DNA from: Streptomyces typhae
GTDB taxonomy: Bacteria; Actinomycetota; Actinomycetes; Streptomycetales; Streptomycetaceae
Assembly: GCF_009755605.1 (NCBI RefSeq)
Contig: NZ_WPNZ01000009.1
Coordinates: 124,001 to 188,000, forward strand
Reading direction: 5' to 3'
DNA: 64,000 nt
Each line of letters begins with the position of its first letter. The stretch's first letter is position 1. Position numbers and translations under genes: made by a program. Below are positions 1-8,869 of the stretch, one piece after another. A model generated the notes under the pieces. It saw only the letters and a program-made list of their open reading frames with translations. It was not told the DNA's origin and made no database searches.

Positions 1-318
1 TATCTGCGCCAGACCGTCGTGAACCTCTCCCGGTCCGCGCTGCGCCGCCGCATCCTCGGCCTGAAGCTGCTCACCAAGCCGATGCCGGACATGGCGAGCG
101 CCGAGGAGGGCGCGTACGACCAGCTGGAGCGCGACGAGCTGATCAAGGCCATGCGCGGCCTCCAGCGCCGCCAGCGCGAGGTCCTCGTCCTGCGGTACTT
201 CGCCGACATGACCGAGGCCCAGGTCGCCGAGACCCTCGGCATATCCCTCGGCTCGGTCAAGGCGTACGGCTCGCGGGGCATCGCCGCCCTGCGGGTCGCC
301 ATGGAGGCCCCGGCATGA
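1..318 (+). CDS. SigE-family ECF sigma factor, C-terminal part (5' end outside window)
   Basis: The frame is open from base 1, so the gene starts upstream; about 105 codons are visible. The visible part is the end of the linker (TVVNLSRSALRRR) followed by sigma-70 region 4: a QRREVLVLRYF-like helix and the helix-turn-helix AQVAETLGISLGSVKAYGSRG, which contacts the -35 element. Streptomycete SigE-family ECF sigmas have this layout and about 170 residues. The stop codon overlaps the start of the next gene (ATGA), which indicates translational coupling with a membrane protein that may sense or restrain it. The exact ECF subgroup cannot be told without region 2. Confidence 0.85.
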   Translation, partial: YLRQTVVNLSRSALRRRILGLKLLTKPMPDMASAEEGAYDQLERDELIKAMRGLQRRQREVLVLRYFADMTEAQVAETLGISLGSVKAYGSRGIAALRVAMEAPA

Positions 319-1880
319 CGGACAAGGGGCGCACGAGGAACGGCGCTGCGCGCGGCACCATGCGCGAACGACGGAACATGAACGTGAACGTGTACGAAGA
401 GCGGCGCGCGCGCCGCGGCCATGACCGCGACGGCGGGATCGGTGTGCTGGGTCCGATCGGCGGCGGTACGACGACCACCGGCTCCGGTGTGGTCCTCGAC
501 CTGCCCGTGAAGGCGAGCGCTGCCGCCGGAACCGCCGGGGACGGCGCCCCCGCCGACGGCGGAGAGGGCGACCTGCGGGGCGCTGACGGGGCCCTGAAGG
601 GCGCCGCGGGCGACGGCGACGCGAGCACCGAGGCCAAGGTGGCCAAGGAGACCGAGGAGGCCGCAGAGCCCACCGGCAGCTCGTCGCCCGCTGACTCCGG
701 CTCCGGTGCGAGCGGCGCGGACGGCGCGGACGGCTCCGGCGGCTCCGGTGGTTCGGGCGGCGGCTCCCGCGGCGGTGGCTCCGGCTCCGGCGGAGGTCCC
801 TTCGGGGGCGGGCCGTTCGGCGGCGGCGCGGACGACGACGGCGACGAGCCCGAAGGCCTCGACCGCGACGAACTGGCGCTGCGGCGCCTGCTCAAGGACA
901 CCGTCGGCGGGATCGCGCCGGGCGACGCCGCCCTGGACAGGCTGCGGCACGCGGTGCCCGCGCGCCGCGCCCGCAAGCGCCAGGCCGTCGTCGGCGTGGC
1001 CGCCGCCGCGCTCCTCGTCGGCACGGCCATCCCCGCCCTGGTGCACGTCACCAACTCCGGCGGCGACTCCGACGCCCGCCCCTCCATCGTGGGCGCGGGC
1101 AGCGACCAGCCGAGCCAGCACGACACCGGTGGCGCCGTCGACCGCGACAAGCGCGAGCAGGACCCCAAGAGCGACAAGGCCAAGGAGAAGAAGGACAAGA
1201 AGGACAGCAAGGAGAAGAAGGAGAAGGGCGAGGGCGACAAGGGCAGGACCGACAAGCCCGGGGGCGCCACCGGCGGCCCCGAGCCGGGCTCCCAGGACAC
1301 CGCCGCCGCCTCCTCGCCGACCTGCGACGCCGCCCAGCTCAGCGCCGTCGGCTCCACCGGACCCACCGAGGCCGACGGCAAGGTGTACGGCACCTTCCGC
1401 ATCTCCAATGTCTCCGGCGACAGCTGCACGGTGAGCGGCGCGGGCACCGTCGTCGCCGCGGCCCAGGGCGCCACCGAGCCGGGCAACGTCAACGTCGTCG
1501 ACCACACGGCGGGCGACGCCGCGGTCGGACTGCCCGACCCGGCGCAGGAGTCCAGCGCCCTCGTCCTCCAGCCCGGCGCCGCCTACGAGGTGCGGTTCGC
1601 CTGGGTGCCTTCGGCCACCTGCCCCTCCGAGGGCGGCGACCCGTCGCCGAACCCGACGCCCACCGACAGCGGCGGCGCGGGCGGCGGCGGCAACGGCGGC
1701 TCCGAGACGGGCGCCCCCGGCGGGGCGACGCCCCAGCTGGTCCGCGAGGACGAGAACACGGTCGACGGCAGCGTCGCGGTGTCCCTCACGGCGGACCCGG
1801 GATCGCCCTCGGCGAGCACGACAGTCGGCAACGCGTGTTCCGGGACGGTGTACAAGACCGGGGTGCTCGCGGCGCAGTAG
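315..1880 (+). CDS. Sigma-coupled single-pass membrane protein with Gly/Ser-rich N-terminus
   Basis: 521 residues. The start ATG overlaps the stop of the sigma factor gene (ATGA), so the two are probably cotranslated. A long Gly/Ser/Asp-rich cytoplasmic part is followed by a basic stretch (PARRARKRQ) and one membrane segment near residues 224-244. Outside the cell come a Lys/Glu/Asp-rich charged linker and a C-terminal domain with cysteines near residues 336, 371, 435 and 508 that could form two disulfides. The topology fits a sensor or partner of an ECF sigma, but I see no recognised anti-sigma (ZAS) motif, so an anti-sigma role is inference from coupling only. The low-complexity N-terminus is unlikely to be globular. 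Confidence 0.75.
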   Translation: MTDKGRTRNGAARGTMRERRNMNVNVYEERRARRGHDRDGGIGVLGPIGGGTTTTGSGVVLDLPVKASAAAGTAGDGAPADGGEGDLRGADGALKGAAGDGDASTEAKVAKETEEAAEPTGSSSPADSGSGASGADGADGSGGSGGSGGGSRGGGSGSGGGPFGGGPFGGGADDDGDEPEGLDRDELALRRLLKDTVGGIAPGDAALDRLRHAVPARRARKRQAVVGVAAAALLVGTAIPALVHVTNSGGDSDARPSIVGAGSDQPSQHDTGGAVDRDKREQDPKSDKAKEKKDKKDSKEKKEKGEGDKGRTDKPGGATGGPEPGSQDTAAASSPTCDAAQLSAVGSTGPTEADGKVYGTFRISNVSGDSCTVSGAGTVVAAAQGATEPGNVNVVDHTAGDAAVGLPDPAQESSALVLQPGAAYEVRFAWVPSATCPSEGGDPSPNPTPTDSGGAGGGGNGGSETGAPGGATPQLVREDENTVDGSVAVSLTADPGSPSASTTVGNACSGTVYKTGVLAAQ

Positions 1881-1897
1881 CCCCGGCTCCGGGGGCC

Positions 1898-2749
1898 TCA
1901 GCTCTGGGTGGGCGCCGTCGTCGTGCCGGGAGTGGCCTGGTCCCTGTCATCCGCAGCAGGGGGCGCTTCGGGAGCCGCGTCCGGGTCCGGCAGCAGGCCG
2001 AGCGCCGCGTCCCGTGCGAACTCCCGCTCGCGCCGGAACAGCCGGAACCACATGAACAGCACGAACCCGGCGAAGACGAACCACTCGCCGGTGTAGCCCA
2101 GGTTCTGGAACGCCTTCATGTCCAGGCCGCTGTCCTCGGGCGCCGACGCCGGTACCGGCTTCAGGCCCGCGCCGCTCCTGTCGCCCTCGGCGAGCGTGAT
2201 CCACGCGTCGTACACGTCGTCCGGGACCAGGTTCACCAGCGACGCCGCGCTGATCATGCCGACCTGCCCCGACGGCAGGCCGCCCGCCTTGGTCACCCCG
2301 TCGGAGCTGATGCTCTCCGACGCCTGTAGGGCGCCCTTCACCTCGACCTCGCCGCGCGGGGCGGCCGGTGCCCTCTTCGCGTCGGCGGTGCCCGGGAGCC
2401 AGCCCCGCACCACCGGCAGCGACCGGCCGCCGTCCGTGTCCAGGAGCGTCAGCACGTAGAACCCGCGCTTGTCGTCCAGATCCCGGTCCGGTACGAGGAG
2501 TTGTCTGCCCCACCGGCCGGTGGCCGACGCCGTCTCGCCCGACGTCCGCTTGTCCACCGGAAGGAGCGAGGCCAGCGGGCGGGCCGCGCCCGTGTCCGTG
2601 GTGGCCTGGCGCTCGGCGTCCTTGTGGTCCTGCACACGGTCCTCGAAGCGGCTCAGCTGCCAGGAGCCCATGAACAGGCACACGGGGATCGACAGCGCGA
2701 CGAAGAGGTTGATCCCCCACCAGCGGGGGGTCAGCAGGAACCGGTACAC
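1898..2749 (-). CDS. SURF1-family protein
   Basis: 283 residues from a GTG start at 2749 (product begins VYRFLLTPRWWG). SURF1 proteins assist assembly of aa3-type cytochrome c oxidase at the membrane. The two membrane helices that bracket the family are visible: one near the N-terminus (NLFVALSIPVCLFMGSWQL) and one near the C-terminus (GEWFVFAGFVLFMWFRLF), with the periplasmic-side domain between them containing the RPLASLLP and PVVRGWLPG segments. The open frame runs 200 bp further upstream, but that extension only translates a noncoding intergenic repeat and a hairpin, so I start at 2749. The C-terminal 40 residues are Pro/Ala/Asp-rich and probably disordered. Confidence 0.88.
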   Translation of the reverse strand: MYRFLLTPRWWGINLFVALSIPVCLFMGSWQLSRFEDRVQDHKDAERQATTDTGAARPLASLLPVDKRTSGETASATGRWGRQLLVPDRDLDDKRGFYVLTLLDTDGGRSLPVVRGWLPGTADAKRAPAAPRGEVEVKGALQASESISSDGVTKAGGLPSGQVGMISAASLVNLVPDDVYDAWITLAEGDRSGAGLKPVPASAPEDSGLDMKAFQNLGYTGEWFVFAGFVLFMWFRLFRREREFARDAALGLLPDPDAAPEAPPAADDRDQATPGTTTAPTQS

Positions 2750-2784
2750 ACCCTTACGGTACGGGGCGGCCTCGGGGAGGGTCC

Positions 2785-2885
2785 TCGCGGGGCGCCCCGG
2801 TCCCGCCCCTTCTCCGATCCTGGGGCTCCGCCCCAGACCCCGTATCGGCGCTCCGCGCCTCGTCCTCAAACGCCGGACGGGCTGA
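2785..2885. repeat. Streptomyces-type intergenic repeat module, copy 1
   Basis: A G/C-rich intergenic block with a small palindrome (GGGGCTCCGCCCC) followed by a stretch that recurs almost word for word at 5514-5570 (it contains CCCGTATCGGCGCTCCGCGC, then CTCGTCCTCAA and CGCCGGACGGGCT). A second module next to it (GGGGCGCCCC plus CCCGCCCCTTCTCCG) recurs at 5595-5630 in the opposite orientation. I know this family from many Streptomyces intergenic regions. It lies between the SURF1 start and the peptidase terminator. Confidence 0.7.
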
Positions 2886-2910
2886 ACACCAACCCCTCCG
2901 GCGTTTGAGG
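2864..2910 (-). terminator. Hairpin terminator after the S9 peptidase gene
   Basis: A perfect 14-bp inverted repeat, CCTCAAACGCCGGA at 2864-2877 and TCCGGCGTTTGAGG at 2897-2910, with a 19-nt loop. It begins 6 bp beyond the stop codon of the minus-strand peptidase gene. There is no U-tract, as is usual for streptomycete terminators. Confidence 0.65.
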
Positions 2911-2915
2911 AGGGA

Positions 2916-4790
2916 CTAGCCCAGATGTCGCCGGGCGAAGTCCAGCTCAAGGCCCACCTGCTTGATCCGCTCGTCCACCACCAGGGACCCGTGCCCGGCC
3001 TCGTACCGGTACACCTCGTGGACGGCGTCCCGCGCCGCGAGCCGGTCCACGTAGTTCTCGACCTGCCGGATCGGGCAGCGCGGATCGTTCACCCCGGCGG
3101 AGATGTAGACGGGCGCCTTCACCGCGTCGACGTAGGTGAGCGGCGAGGACGCCTCGAAGCGCTCGGGGACCTCCTCGGGCGTGCCCCCGAAGAAGGTGCG
3201 GTCGATGGCCTTCAGAGCCTCCATCTCGTCGTGGTACGCCGTCACGTAGTCCGCGACGGGTACGGCGGAGAGACCGAGGGCCCAGGCGTCGGGCTGTGTG
3301 CCGAGGCCGAGGAGGGTGAGGTAGCCGCCCCAGGAGCCGCCGGAGAGCACGAGCCGGTCGGGGTCGGCGAGCCCGGACGAGACGGCCCACTCGCGCACGG
3401 CCCCGATGTCCTCGAGCTCGATGAGGCCGACGCGGTGCTTGAGGGCGTCCGTCCACTCCCGGCCGTACCCGGTGGAGCCCCGGTAGTTGACGCGGACCAC
3501 CGCGTACCCGTGGTCGACCCAGGCTGCCGGTCCCGCCATGAAGGCGTCGCTGTCGTGCCAGGTCGGCCCGCCGTGCACCTCGAAGACGGTGGGCAGCGGC
3601 CCGCTCGCGCCCGCGGGCTTCTGCACGAGGGCGTGGATGCTGCCGCCGGGCCCCTCCACCCACACGTCCTCGACGGGCACCGAACCCGGCGCCTTCATGC
3701 CGGGCGGGTCCAGGACGACCTTGCCGGAGGTGGAGCGCAGGACGGGCGGCTCGGCGGCCGACGACCACATGTACTCCACGGTGCCGTCGGGGCGGGCGGT
3801 GGCGCCGGAGACCGAGCCGCGCGGCGTCGGCACGGGGGTCAGCTCGCGGGTGGCGAGGTCGTACCGCCACAGGTCGCCGCGGGCCTCGAAGCCGTGCGCG
3901 ACGAGCAGCGCGGAGCCGTCCGGATACCACTCGGCGGAGACGTCGCCCGGCAGGTCGAGCGCCAGGTCGCTCTCCTCGCCCGTGGCCACGTCCCACACCA
4001 TCGGCTCCCAGCGGCCGCGGCGCTGGTGGCCCACCAGGAGGCGGGTGTCGCCGTCCACCGGGGCGAAGCCGAGCACCTCCAGGCCCAGGTCGACGGTGCC
4101 GCCCCTGCTGTCGTCGAGGTCGGCGACCGTCGAGCCGTCGGTGCGCAGGACGCGCAGCGCCGCGTGCATCGCGTCTCCGTGCTCGGTGTGCTCGACGGCG
4201 ATCAGGGTGCCGTCGTGCGACAGGTCGCCGACGCCGGCGGACTCGCGGTGGCGGTAGATCTCGGCGGGGGTCTCGCCGGGGGCGGCGTCGGCGCGCGCCA
4301 CGTGGATGGTCGAGCCGTCCTCGTCGGTGGAGCGGCCCACCACCACCGTGCGCCCGTCGCGGCCGATGGCGAGGCCCGCCGGGTAGGACGGTTCGAGGCC
4401 GGGGACGGCGGGCTCGTCCGTGCCGCTGCCGTCGAAGGGCTGGCGCAGCCAGACTCCGAACTCGTCGCCGTCGGTGTCGTCGAACCACCAGATCCAGCGG
4501 CCGTCCGGCGAGAGCGCGCCGTCCGTCGTGCCGTTCGGCCGGTCCGTGACCTGGCGCTGCTCGCCCGTCGCGCGGTCCCACGCGTACAGCTCGTACGTCC
4601 CGGTGGCGTTCGACACGAACAGCGAACGGTCGGGGGCGTCCTCGGCCCAGTCCGGCAGGGACACGCGCGGAGCGCGGAAGCGCTTCTCCCAGTCGGGCAT
4701 CGACCCCTCGGCCGCCGGTCCGCCGGGCACCGAGCCACCGGCCCGCTCCACCGCTGCGTCGTCGTCTGACTGCTTACCCGTCTCACTCAT
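2916..4790 (-). CDS. S9-family prolyl oligopeptidase / acylaminoacyl peptidase
   Basis: 624 residues, likely cytoplasmic. The N-terminal ~350 residues are a beta-propeller with repeated LSPDGRWIWWFDD-type blades; the C-terminal ~260 residues are an alpha/beta-hydrolase. The catalytic triad is visible: Ser486 in GGSWGG, Asp569 in AGVNDPR and His600 in YEAGHGS. The oxyanion region EVHGGPTWHD precedes it. Such enzymes cut short peptides or acyl-peptides, with the propeller limiting access. The gene lies alone on the minus strand between the GNAT gene and the repeat, with a terminator directly behind it. The ATG at 4790 gives a normal-length family member. Substrate cannot be predicted. Confidence 0.93.
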   Translation of the reverse strand: MSETGKQSDDDAAVERAGGSVPGGPAAEGSMPDWEKRFRAPRVSLPDWAEDAPDRSLFVSNATGTYELYAWDRATGEQRQVTDRPNGTTDGALSPDGRWIWWFDDTDGDEFGVWLRQPFDGSGTDEPAVPGLEPSYPAGLAIGRDGRTVVVGRSTDEDGSTIHVARADAAPGETPAEIYRHRESAGVGDLSHDGTLIAVEHTEHGDAMHAALRVLRTDGSTVADLDDSRGGTVDLGLEVLGFAPVDGDTRLLVGHQRRGRWEPMVWDVATGEESDLALDLPGDVSAEWYPDGSALLVAHGFEARGDLWRYDLATRELTPVPTPRGSVSGATARPDGTVEYMWSSAAEPPVLRSTSGKVVLDPPGMKAPGSVPVEDVWVEGPGGSIHALVQKPAGASGPLPTVFEVHGGPTWHDSDAFMAGPAAWVDHGYAVVRVNYRGSTGYGREWTDALKHRVGLIELEDIGAVREWAVSSGLADPDRLVLSGGSWGGYLTLLGLGTQPDAWALGLSAVPVADYVTAYHDEMEALKAIDRTFFGGTPEEVPERFEASSPLTYVDAVKAPVYISAGVNDPRCPIRQVENYVDRLAARDAVHEVYRYEAGHGSLVVDERIKQVGLELDFARRHLG

Positions 4791-4862
4791 GGCCCCATAG
4801 TGCCTGAGTACCCGGAACCGGCGAGGGGCCCCTTCCGGGGTTCCCGGCGGGCCCGCCGGGGC

Positions 4863-5384
4863 TCAGCCGGAGCGCGGGCGCAGCCACGCCTCCCTCGGGG
4901 GCGCCGCGAACTCGCCCAGCTTGCTGTAGGACCACGCCCGCAGCACCTCGTGTGCGGACTCCGTGCCCGGCGGCACCGCGGCGGTGACGACGTCGGTCGC
5001 GTGCCGGGACAGCAGGAGGTCCCGGAGCCGGGTGGCCACGCCCTGGTAGCGGTACTCCGGCAGGACCATCAGCTCCGTCAGGACGAAAAGGCGACCCGAT
5101 CCGGCGGGGACGACGAGGTCGGCGGGCAGCAGGTCCCGGAACCCGTCCGCCAGCGCGCCGCCCCGCTCGGGCCTGAAGCCGTACAGGCAACCGGCGAGCA
5201 CGCCCGCCGAGTTGGCGGTCACCATGTCGAAGTCCACTTCCTGGACGTGCCGTTCGAACCGCTCCAGGAACGCCCTGCGGTCCCCGCCGCCGGGCTCGTG
5301 GCAGGCCACGTACAGGTCCGCCATCCCCTCCCGCTGCTGCTCGGCCTGCCACCTGGTGAGCCGCCGCAAGAACACCTCAGCCAT
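4863..5384 (-). CDS. GNAT-family N-acetyltransferase
   Basis: 173 residues from the ATG at 5384, which has a strong ribosome-binding site (GGGGGAGG, 5 nt upstream); the open frame continues 39 bp further but without one. The fold is seen in the acetyl-CoA-binding motif: beta-strand LTELMVLPEYRYQGVATRLRD, where the R/Q-x-x-G-x-A/G loop appears as YQGVAT. The N-terminal half (RLTRWQAEQQREGMADLY) is typical of a streptomycete GNAT subgroup of unknown acceptor. It ends 73 bp upstream of the peptidase start and may be cotranscribed with it. Confidence 0.85.
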   Translation of the reverse strand: MAEVFLRRLTRWQAEQQREGMADLYVACHEPGGGDRRAFLERFERHVQEVDFDMVTANSAGVLAGCLYGFRPERGGALADGFRDLLPADLVVPAGSGRLFVLTELMVLPEYRYQGVATRLRDLLLSRHATDVVTAAVPPGTESAHEVLRAWSYSKLGEFAAPPREAWLRPRSG

Positions 5385-5504
5385 CCACGCCTCCCCCTTC
5401 GCGCCCCCGCCTGGACTCCGCATGGTGACACCATGCGACCGTCGGCGGAACTACGCGTGTACGACGATCTCGCGCCCTGGACGGGCCTTGCCGAGCTGCC
5501 CGCC

Positions 5505-5640
5505 CGGGGCTGCCGCCCCGGACCCCGTATCGGCGCTCCGCGCCTCGTCCTCAATCGCCGGACGGGCTCACATTCCCGCCGCTGCGCCCCTGGTTACGGA
5601 GAAGGGGCGGGTCTGGGGCGCCCCGCGAGGGAGCAGCCGG
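5505..5640. repeat. Streptomyces-type intergenic repeat module, copy 2
   Basis: Second copy of the element at 2785-2885, here between a GNAT gene and the beta-helix-like membrane protein gene. The CGTATCGGCGCTCCGCGCCT block is conserved, with CTCAATCGCCGGA instead of CTCAAACGCCGGA. The CGGAGAAGGGGCGGG/GGGGCGCCC module is present but inverted relative to copy 1, so the element is built of independently arranged modules. Confidence 0.65.
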
Positions 5641-5648
5641 GCGGGCCC

Positions 5649-7592
5649 CTACAACCGCTTGAACACCCCAGTGAGCCCCGCGATCAGCATGGCGGCCAGC
5701 GCCCACCCCGCAAGGGTGTAGACGGACGCACACGTCGCCGCGTCCCCGACGGCGTAGAACCGGGAGCGCTCCCCGAGGCCGGCCCCGGGAATGAGCAGGT
5801 CGGCGGTGTACCGGGCGGAGTGGAAGTCGAGGTCGCCGCCGACCGTACGCGAGCGCAGGATCTGCCCGCGGGCCTCGGCGCGGGCGAACCACCAGCAGCC
5901 GAAGGAGTACAGCCCGCCGATGGGCAGCAGGATCCTCCAGGGCCAGTAGCCGAAGCCCATGGTGGCCCACAGGACGCCCGTCCAGGCCATCCGGAAGGGC
6001 CACTGGACCCGGTCGAGGAGGCCGTGCGGCCGCTCCCTGCGCCGCAACTGGGCGGCGACCCGTACCTGACGGGCCCCCCGCTCGTCCCCTTCGCGCTGAT
6101 GCACGTCGGCGAGCTGCCGATAGGGCTGCGGCGCGAAGCCGTCGTCGTCACGGGCCAGCCAGGCGAGCCTGCGCTCCGTGGTCATGCCCTGGATGCTCGT
6201 GTACGTGAAGCCGTTGAGCCGTACGTGGGCGGCACGGCCGGGCCGCCCGGCCCGGTCCCAGCTGCGCGGGGTGTCCTGCCAGCCCCCGACCTTCGCCATC
6301 CGCAGGTCGACGGTGCCGTCGAGGTCGGTGGGCAGGAAGCGGACCCGGCGGGTGACGTCGGCGCCGAGCAGCCGCAGCGCGTACTTGCCCTGCGGCGAGC
6401 GCAGGAACCGGCCGTCCTTGCAGCTCAGGTCCCCGCCCACACGGGCGTTGAGCAGGCTGACCCCGCCGCGCGCGTCGAACTTGTCGCGCAGGTTCACGTT
6501 GCCGTCCACGGCGACGCGCTGCGCGTCGAGCGCGAGCCGGTCCGCCCGGCCGGTCCTGAAGGTGCCCCCGTTGCACTGGAGGTTCCCGCCGATGCGGGCG
6601 CCGTGCAGCATGACCTCGCCGTCCGCCGCGAAGCCGTCGCGGCACAGGACGGTCCCGGTGCACACCATGCCGTACGCGTCGACGGCACGTCCCTCGGCGT
6701 GCCGGAAGCCACCGCCGGTGCAGTCGAGGTCGCCGCCTATCTGCGCGTTGCGCAGCACGACTTCGCCGTGCGCCTCGAACCTGCCGCCCTTGTCCCCCGG
6801 GTCCGCGCGCAGGAACACCGAGTCCGCGACGACGATGCCGTACGCGCGGAGGGCGATCTGGTGCTCGTCCGTCGAGGAGCTGTTGTCGAAGACGCCACTC
6901 GTGCAGTTGAGCTGGCCGCCGGTGCGGGCGGTGATCAGGTCGACCAGGCCGGTCACGCGGGCGCCCTCGAACCAGAGACCGCCGTCGGCGACCACTCCGC
7001 TGGCGTCGACGGCGGTGCCGCCCACGTTGCGGAACACCCCGCCGTCGCAGTCCAGCGCGCCCTGGATGTGCGCCCCGCACACCTGCACCTCGCCGTCGGA
7101 CGTGAAGCCCCGGCCGAGGCAGACGTCGCCCTGGGCCTGGAGGCAGTTGGCCAGGAAGCCGTGCAGATGGCAGCCGGGCAGTTGGACGGTGAAGGCGCGG
7201 GCGTCGTTCAGGACCACCGGCTCGGGTGCCTCGAACCAGCAGTCCTCCAGGTGCAGCGGCCGGGTGAGGTGGGCGGCCTCCAGGTCGAGGACGCCGGTGA
7301 TGCGGGCGCCCGCGAGCCACACCGCACGGTGCGAAGTGGCCCCGGCTCCTGTGGCGGCCCCGGCTCCTGTGGTGGGCCCGGCTCCCGAGGCGTCCCCGGC
7401 TCCCGAGGTGGGCCGGGTGAGCAGCTCCGCCAGGAAGGCGGCGTCGACGGCGCGTTCGTCGCCCCAGTTCTCCCCGTCGCCCGCGTCGACGTGCTCGCCC
7501 GGTCGCGGACGCAGGTCGACGCGGGCGCCGCGGGCGAGCAGTTCCTTGTGGATGGGTGACGGCCGGCGCGGCTCGTCGGGCATGGCTGTCAT
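5649..7592 (-). CDS. Beta-helix-like membrane protein ('membrane-associated oxidoreductase' of streptomycetes)
   Basis: 647 residues. The start is the ATG at 7592 (MTAMPDEPRR), 4 nt after GGGGGAG; longer frames have no such site. Residues ~90-480 are short imperfect repeats built on A/G-x-I/V-x-G-x-L-D/N-L/C (for example ARIGGNLQCNGG, ARVGGDLSCKDG), which resembles a pentapeptide or bactofilin-like right-handed beta-helix. Then come a basic helical region and membrane helices (RILLPIGGLYSFGCWWFA and AGWALAAMLIAGLTGVF at the end). Streptomycete homologues are often labelled membrane-associated oxidoreductase, but I see no cofactor motif that supports this. Function unknown; a scaffold role is as likely. 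Confidence 0.7.
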   Translation of the reverse strand: MTAMPDEPRRPSPIHKELLARGARVDLRPRPGEHVDAGDGENWGDERAVDAAFLAELLTRPTSGAGDASGAGPTTGAGAATGAGATSHRAVWLAGARITGVLDLEAAHLTRPLHLEDCWFEAPEPVVLNDARAFTVQLPGCHLHGFLANCLQAQGDVCLGRGFTSDGEVQVCGAHIQGALDCDGGVFRNVGGTAVDASGVVADGGLWFEGARVTGLVDLITARTGGQLNCTSGVFDNSSSTDEHQIALRAYGIVVADSVFLRADPGDKGGRFEAHGEVVLRNAQIGGDLDCTGGGFRHAEGRAVDAYGMVCTGTVLCRDGFAADGEVMLHGARIGGNLQCNGGTFRTGRADRLALDAQRVAVDGNVNLRDKFDARGGVSLLNARVGGDLSCKDGRFLRSPQGKYALRLLGADVTRRVRFLPTDLDGTVDLRMAKVGGWQDTPRSWDRAGRPGRAAHVRLNGFTYTSIQGMTTERRLAWLARDDDGFAPQPYRQLADVHQREGDERGARQVRVAAQLRRRERPHGLLDRVQWPFRMAWTGVLWATMGFGYWPWRILLPIGGLYSFGCWWFARAEARGQILRSRTVGGDLDFHSARYTADLLIPGAGLGERSRFYAVGDAATCASVYTLAGWALAAMLIAGLTGVFKRL

Positions 7593-7930
7593 CGTTCTCC
7601 CCCGTGCTCTTCTCTCGTGCTTCTCCTCGTACCTTTCGTCGTGCCTTCTCCCGTGGAGGGGCGTCAGGATGGCAGCGTTCCGGACCGGTGCGCGGCCCTC
7701 GTGCACGCACCGGAACATCACAATTTCCCTATGTACGGGGTAACTTGGGCGGAATGAAACAGGCGTACGCATCGTGCGTACCGCCCGCCCCCATCCGCCC
7801 GGGACGCAGGGACCGGGTGCGTCAGCCACGGGCCCGTCGACGGGCGTAGGGATTCCGGGCCCGGCGCGCGGACGGCGCCGGGCGACGGGCGTAGACCTAT
7901 GTCATATGCGGGACACCGCGCGAGGCCACC
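7593..7930. other. Intergenic region upstream of the beta-helix-like protein gene
   Basis: 338 bp between the start of the beta-helix-like protein gene and the stop of the DJ-1/PfpI gene, both on the minus strand. It contains a locally AT-richer stretch at about 7717-7745, the likeliest promoter for the downstream gene, and imperfect GGGCCCG/GACGGGCGTAG repeats at 7828-7900. I find no convincing gene here; short frames begin without ribosome-binding sites. Confidence 0.5.
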
Positions 7931-8659
7931 TCACTCGCGGGTCCGCAGCACCGTACCCCGCCGCTCGAACTCCATCAGCGCCTCCACCTTGCCGGCCGGC
8001 TCCGGCCCGAGCGCCCGGTCGACGAGCCACAGCGCGCCGTCGATCCCGGAGCTGACCCCGCCCGCGCACACGAGGTTCCCGTCGTCGACCACGCGGGCGT
8101 CGCGCACGTCGGCGCCCTGTTCACGGAGGTGGTCCTTCGCGCGGTGGTGCGTGGTGCACGGCCGGTCGCCGACGACACCGGCCGCGTGCAGCACCACCAC
8201 CCCCGTACAGACGCCGAGCATCGTGAGGCCGGGCCGGGCCGCCTCGCGCAGGGCCCGGGTCAGCCGGCCCCGGGCGATCTCCGCCCAGACGCCCGCGCCG
8301 TCCCGGTCCGCGAAGCCGCCGCCCGGCACCACGACGACGTCGGCGGACCCGGGGTCCCAGGCGCCGACGCCCGTCAGCCGCGTACCGAAGCGGCCCGTGC
8401 AGCCGCCGCGGGCGCCGCTGGTGACCAGCCGCGTCTCGACCTGCTGCCCCACCGTGCGCGCGGCGCCGAAGACCTCCAGGGGGCCGGCGAAGTCCAGTTC
8501 CTCGACGCCGTCGAAGACGACGATGTGCACCCGCAGCGGCCGTCCGGGCGCGCGCTCCCGCGACCCCGGCCGCGCCTGCGCCGCCCCCGCGCCCCACGTG
8601 ACCGCCGCACCGCCCGCCCCCACGGCGGCAGCCGACCTCAGCACACCTCTGCGGTCCAT
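7931..8659 (-). CDS. Secreted DJ-1/PfpI-family protein (ThiJ-like), Tat signal
   Basis: 242 residues from the ATG at 8659, preceded by AGGAGGG at 6 nt; the longer open frame lacks a site. The N-terminus MDRRGVLRSAAAVGAGGAA ending in AQA looks like a twin-arginine signal peptide, although the consensus is short. The mature part is a class I glutamine amidotransferase-like fold: VFDGVEELDFAGPLEVF at the start, VVVPGG in the middle and the nucleophile elbow GVCTGVVVLHAAG carrying the reactive cysteine. It resembles the sensor half of GlxA/FtrA-type AraC regulators but has no AraC DNA-binding domain. The substrate is unknown. Confidence 0.82.
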   Translation of the reverse strand: MDRRGVLRSAAAVGAGGAAVTWGAGAAQARPGSRERAPGRPLRVHIVVFDGVEELDFAGPLEVFGAARTVGQQVETRLVTSGARGGCTGRFGTRLTGVGAWDPGSADVVVVPGGGFADRDGAGVWAEIARGRLTRALREAARPGLTMLGVCTGVVVLHAAGVVGDRPCTTHHRAKDHLREQGADVRDARVVDDGNLVCAGGVSSGIDGALWLVDRALGPEPAGKVEALMEFERRGTVLRTRE

Positions 8660-8869
8660 TTCCGGCCCTCCTTGCTCCTCGGCAACTCCCGTTCGCGCGT
8701 GGACAGTTGGTCGGCAGGGAAGCGGCCGGGGTTCCCACGTGTCACCGCCTCGCCGCGCCGGGTCCCGGTCGGTGGAAGAACCCTCCACGCAGCGCCATGG
8801 AGCGGCTACGGTGAGCGTCTGGGCGCAGGGCGGAGCGAGCGCGGTACGTCTGCTCGGGCGGAGGATCCG

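Noticed and set aside
257..1507. Minus-strand frame opposite the sigma-coupled protein
   Set aside because: Composition-driven shadow rich in Ser/Pro; the plus-strand gene is coupled to the sigma factor.
2750..2950. N-terminal extension of the SURF1 frame
   Set aside because: It translates the intergenic repeat and the peptidase terminator; the family begins near 2749.
2925..4769. Long plus-strand frame opposite the S9 peptidase
   Set aside because: Antisense open frame caused by high GC; no family and no ribosome-binding site. The plus-strand frame at 4800-7559 is rejected for the same reason.
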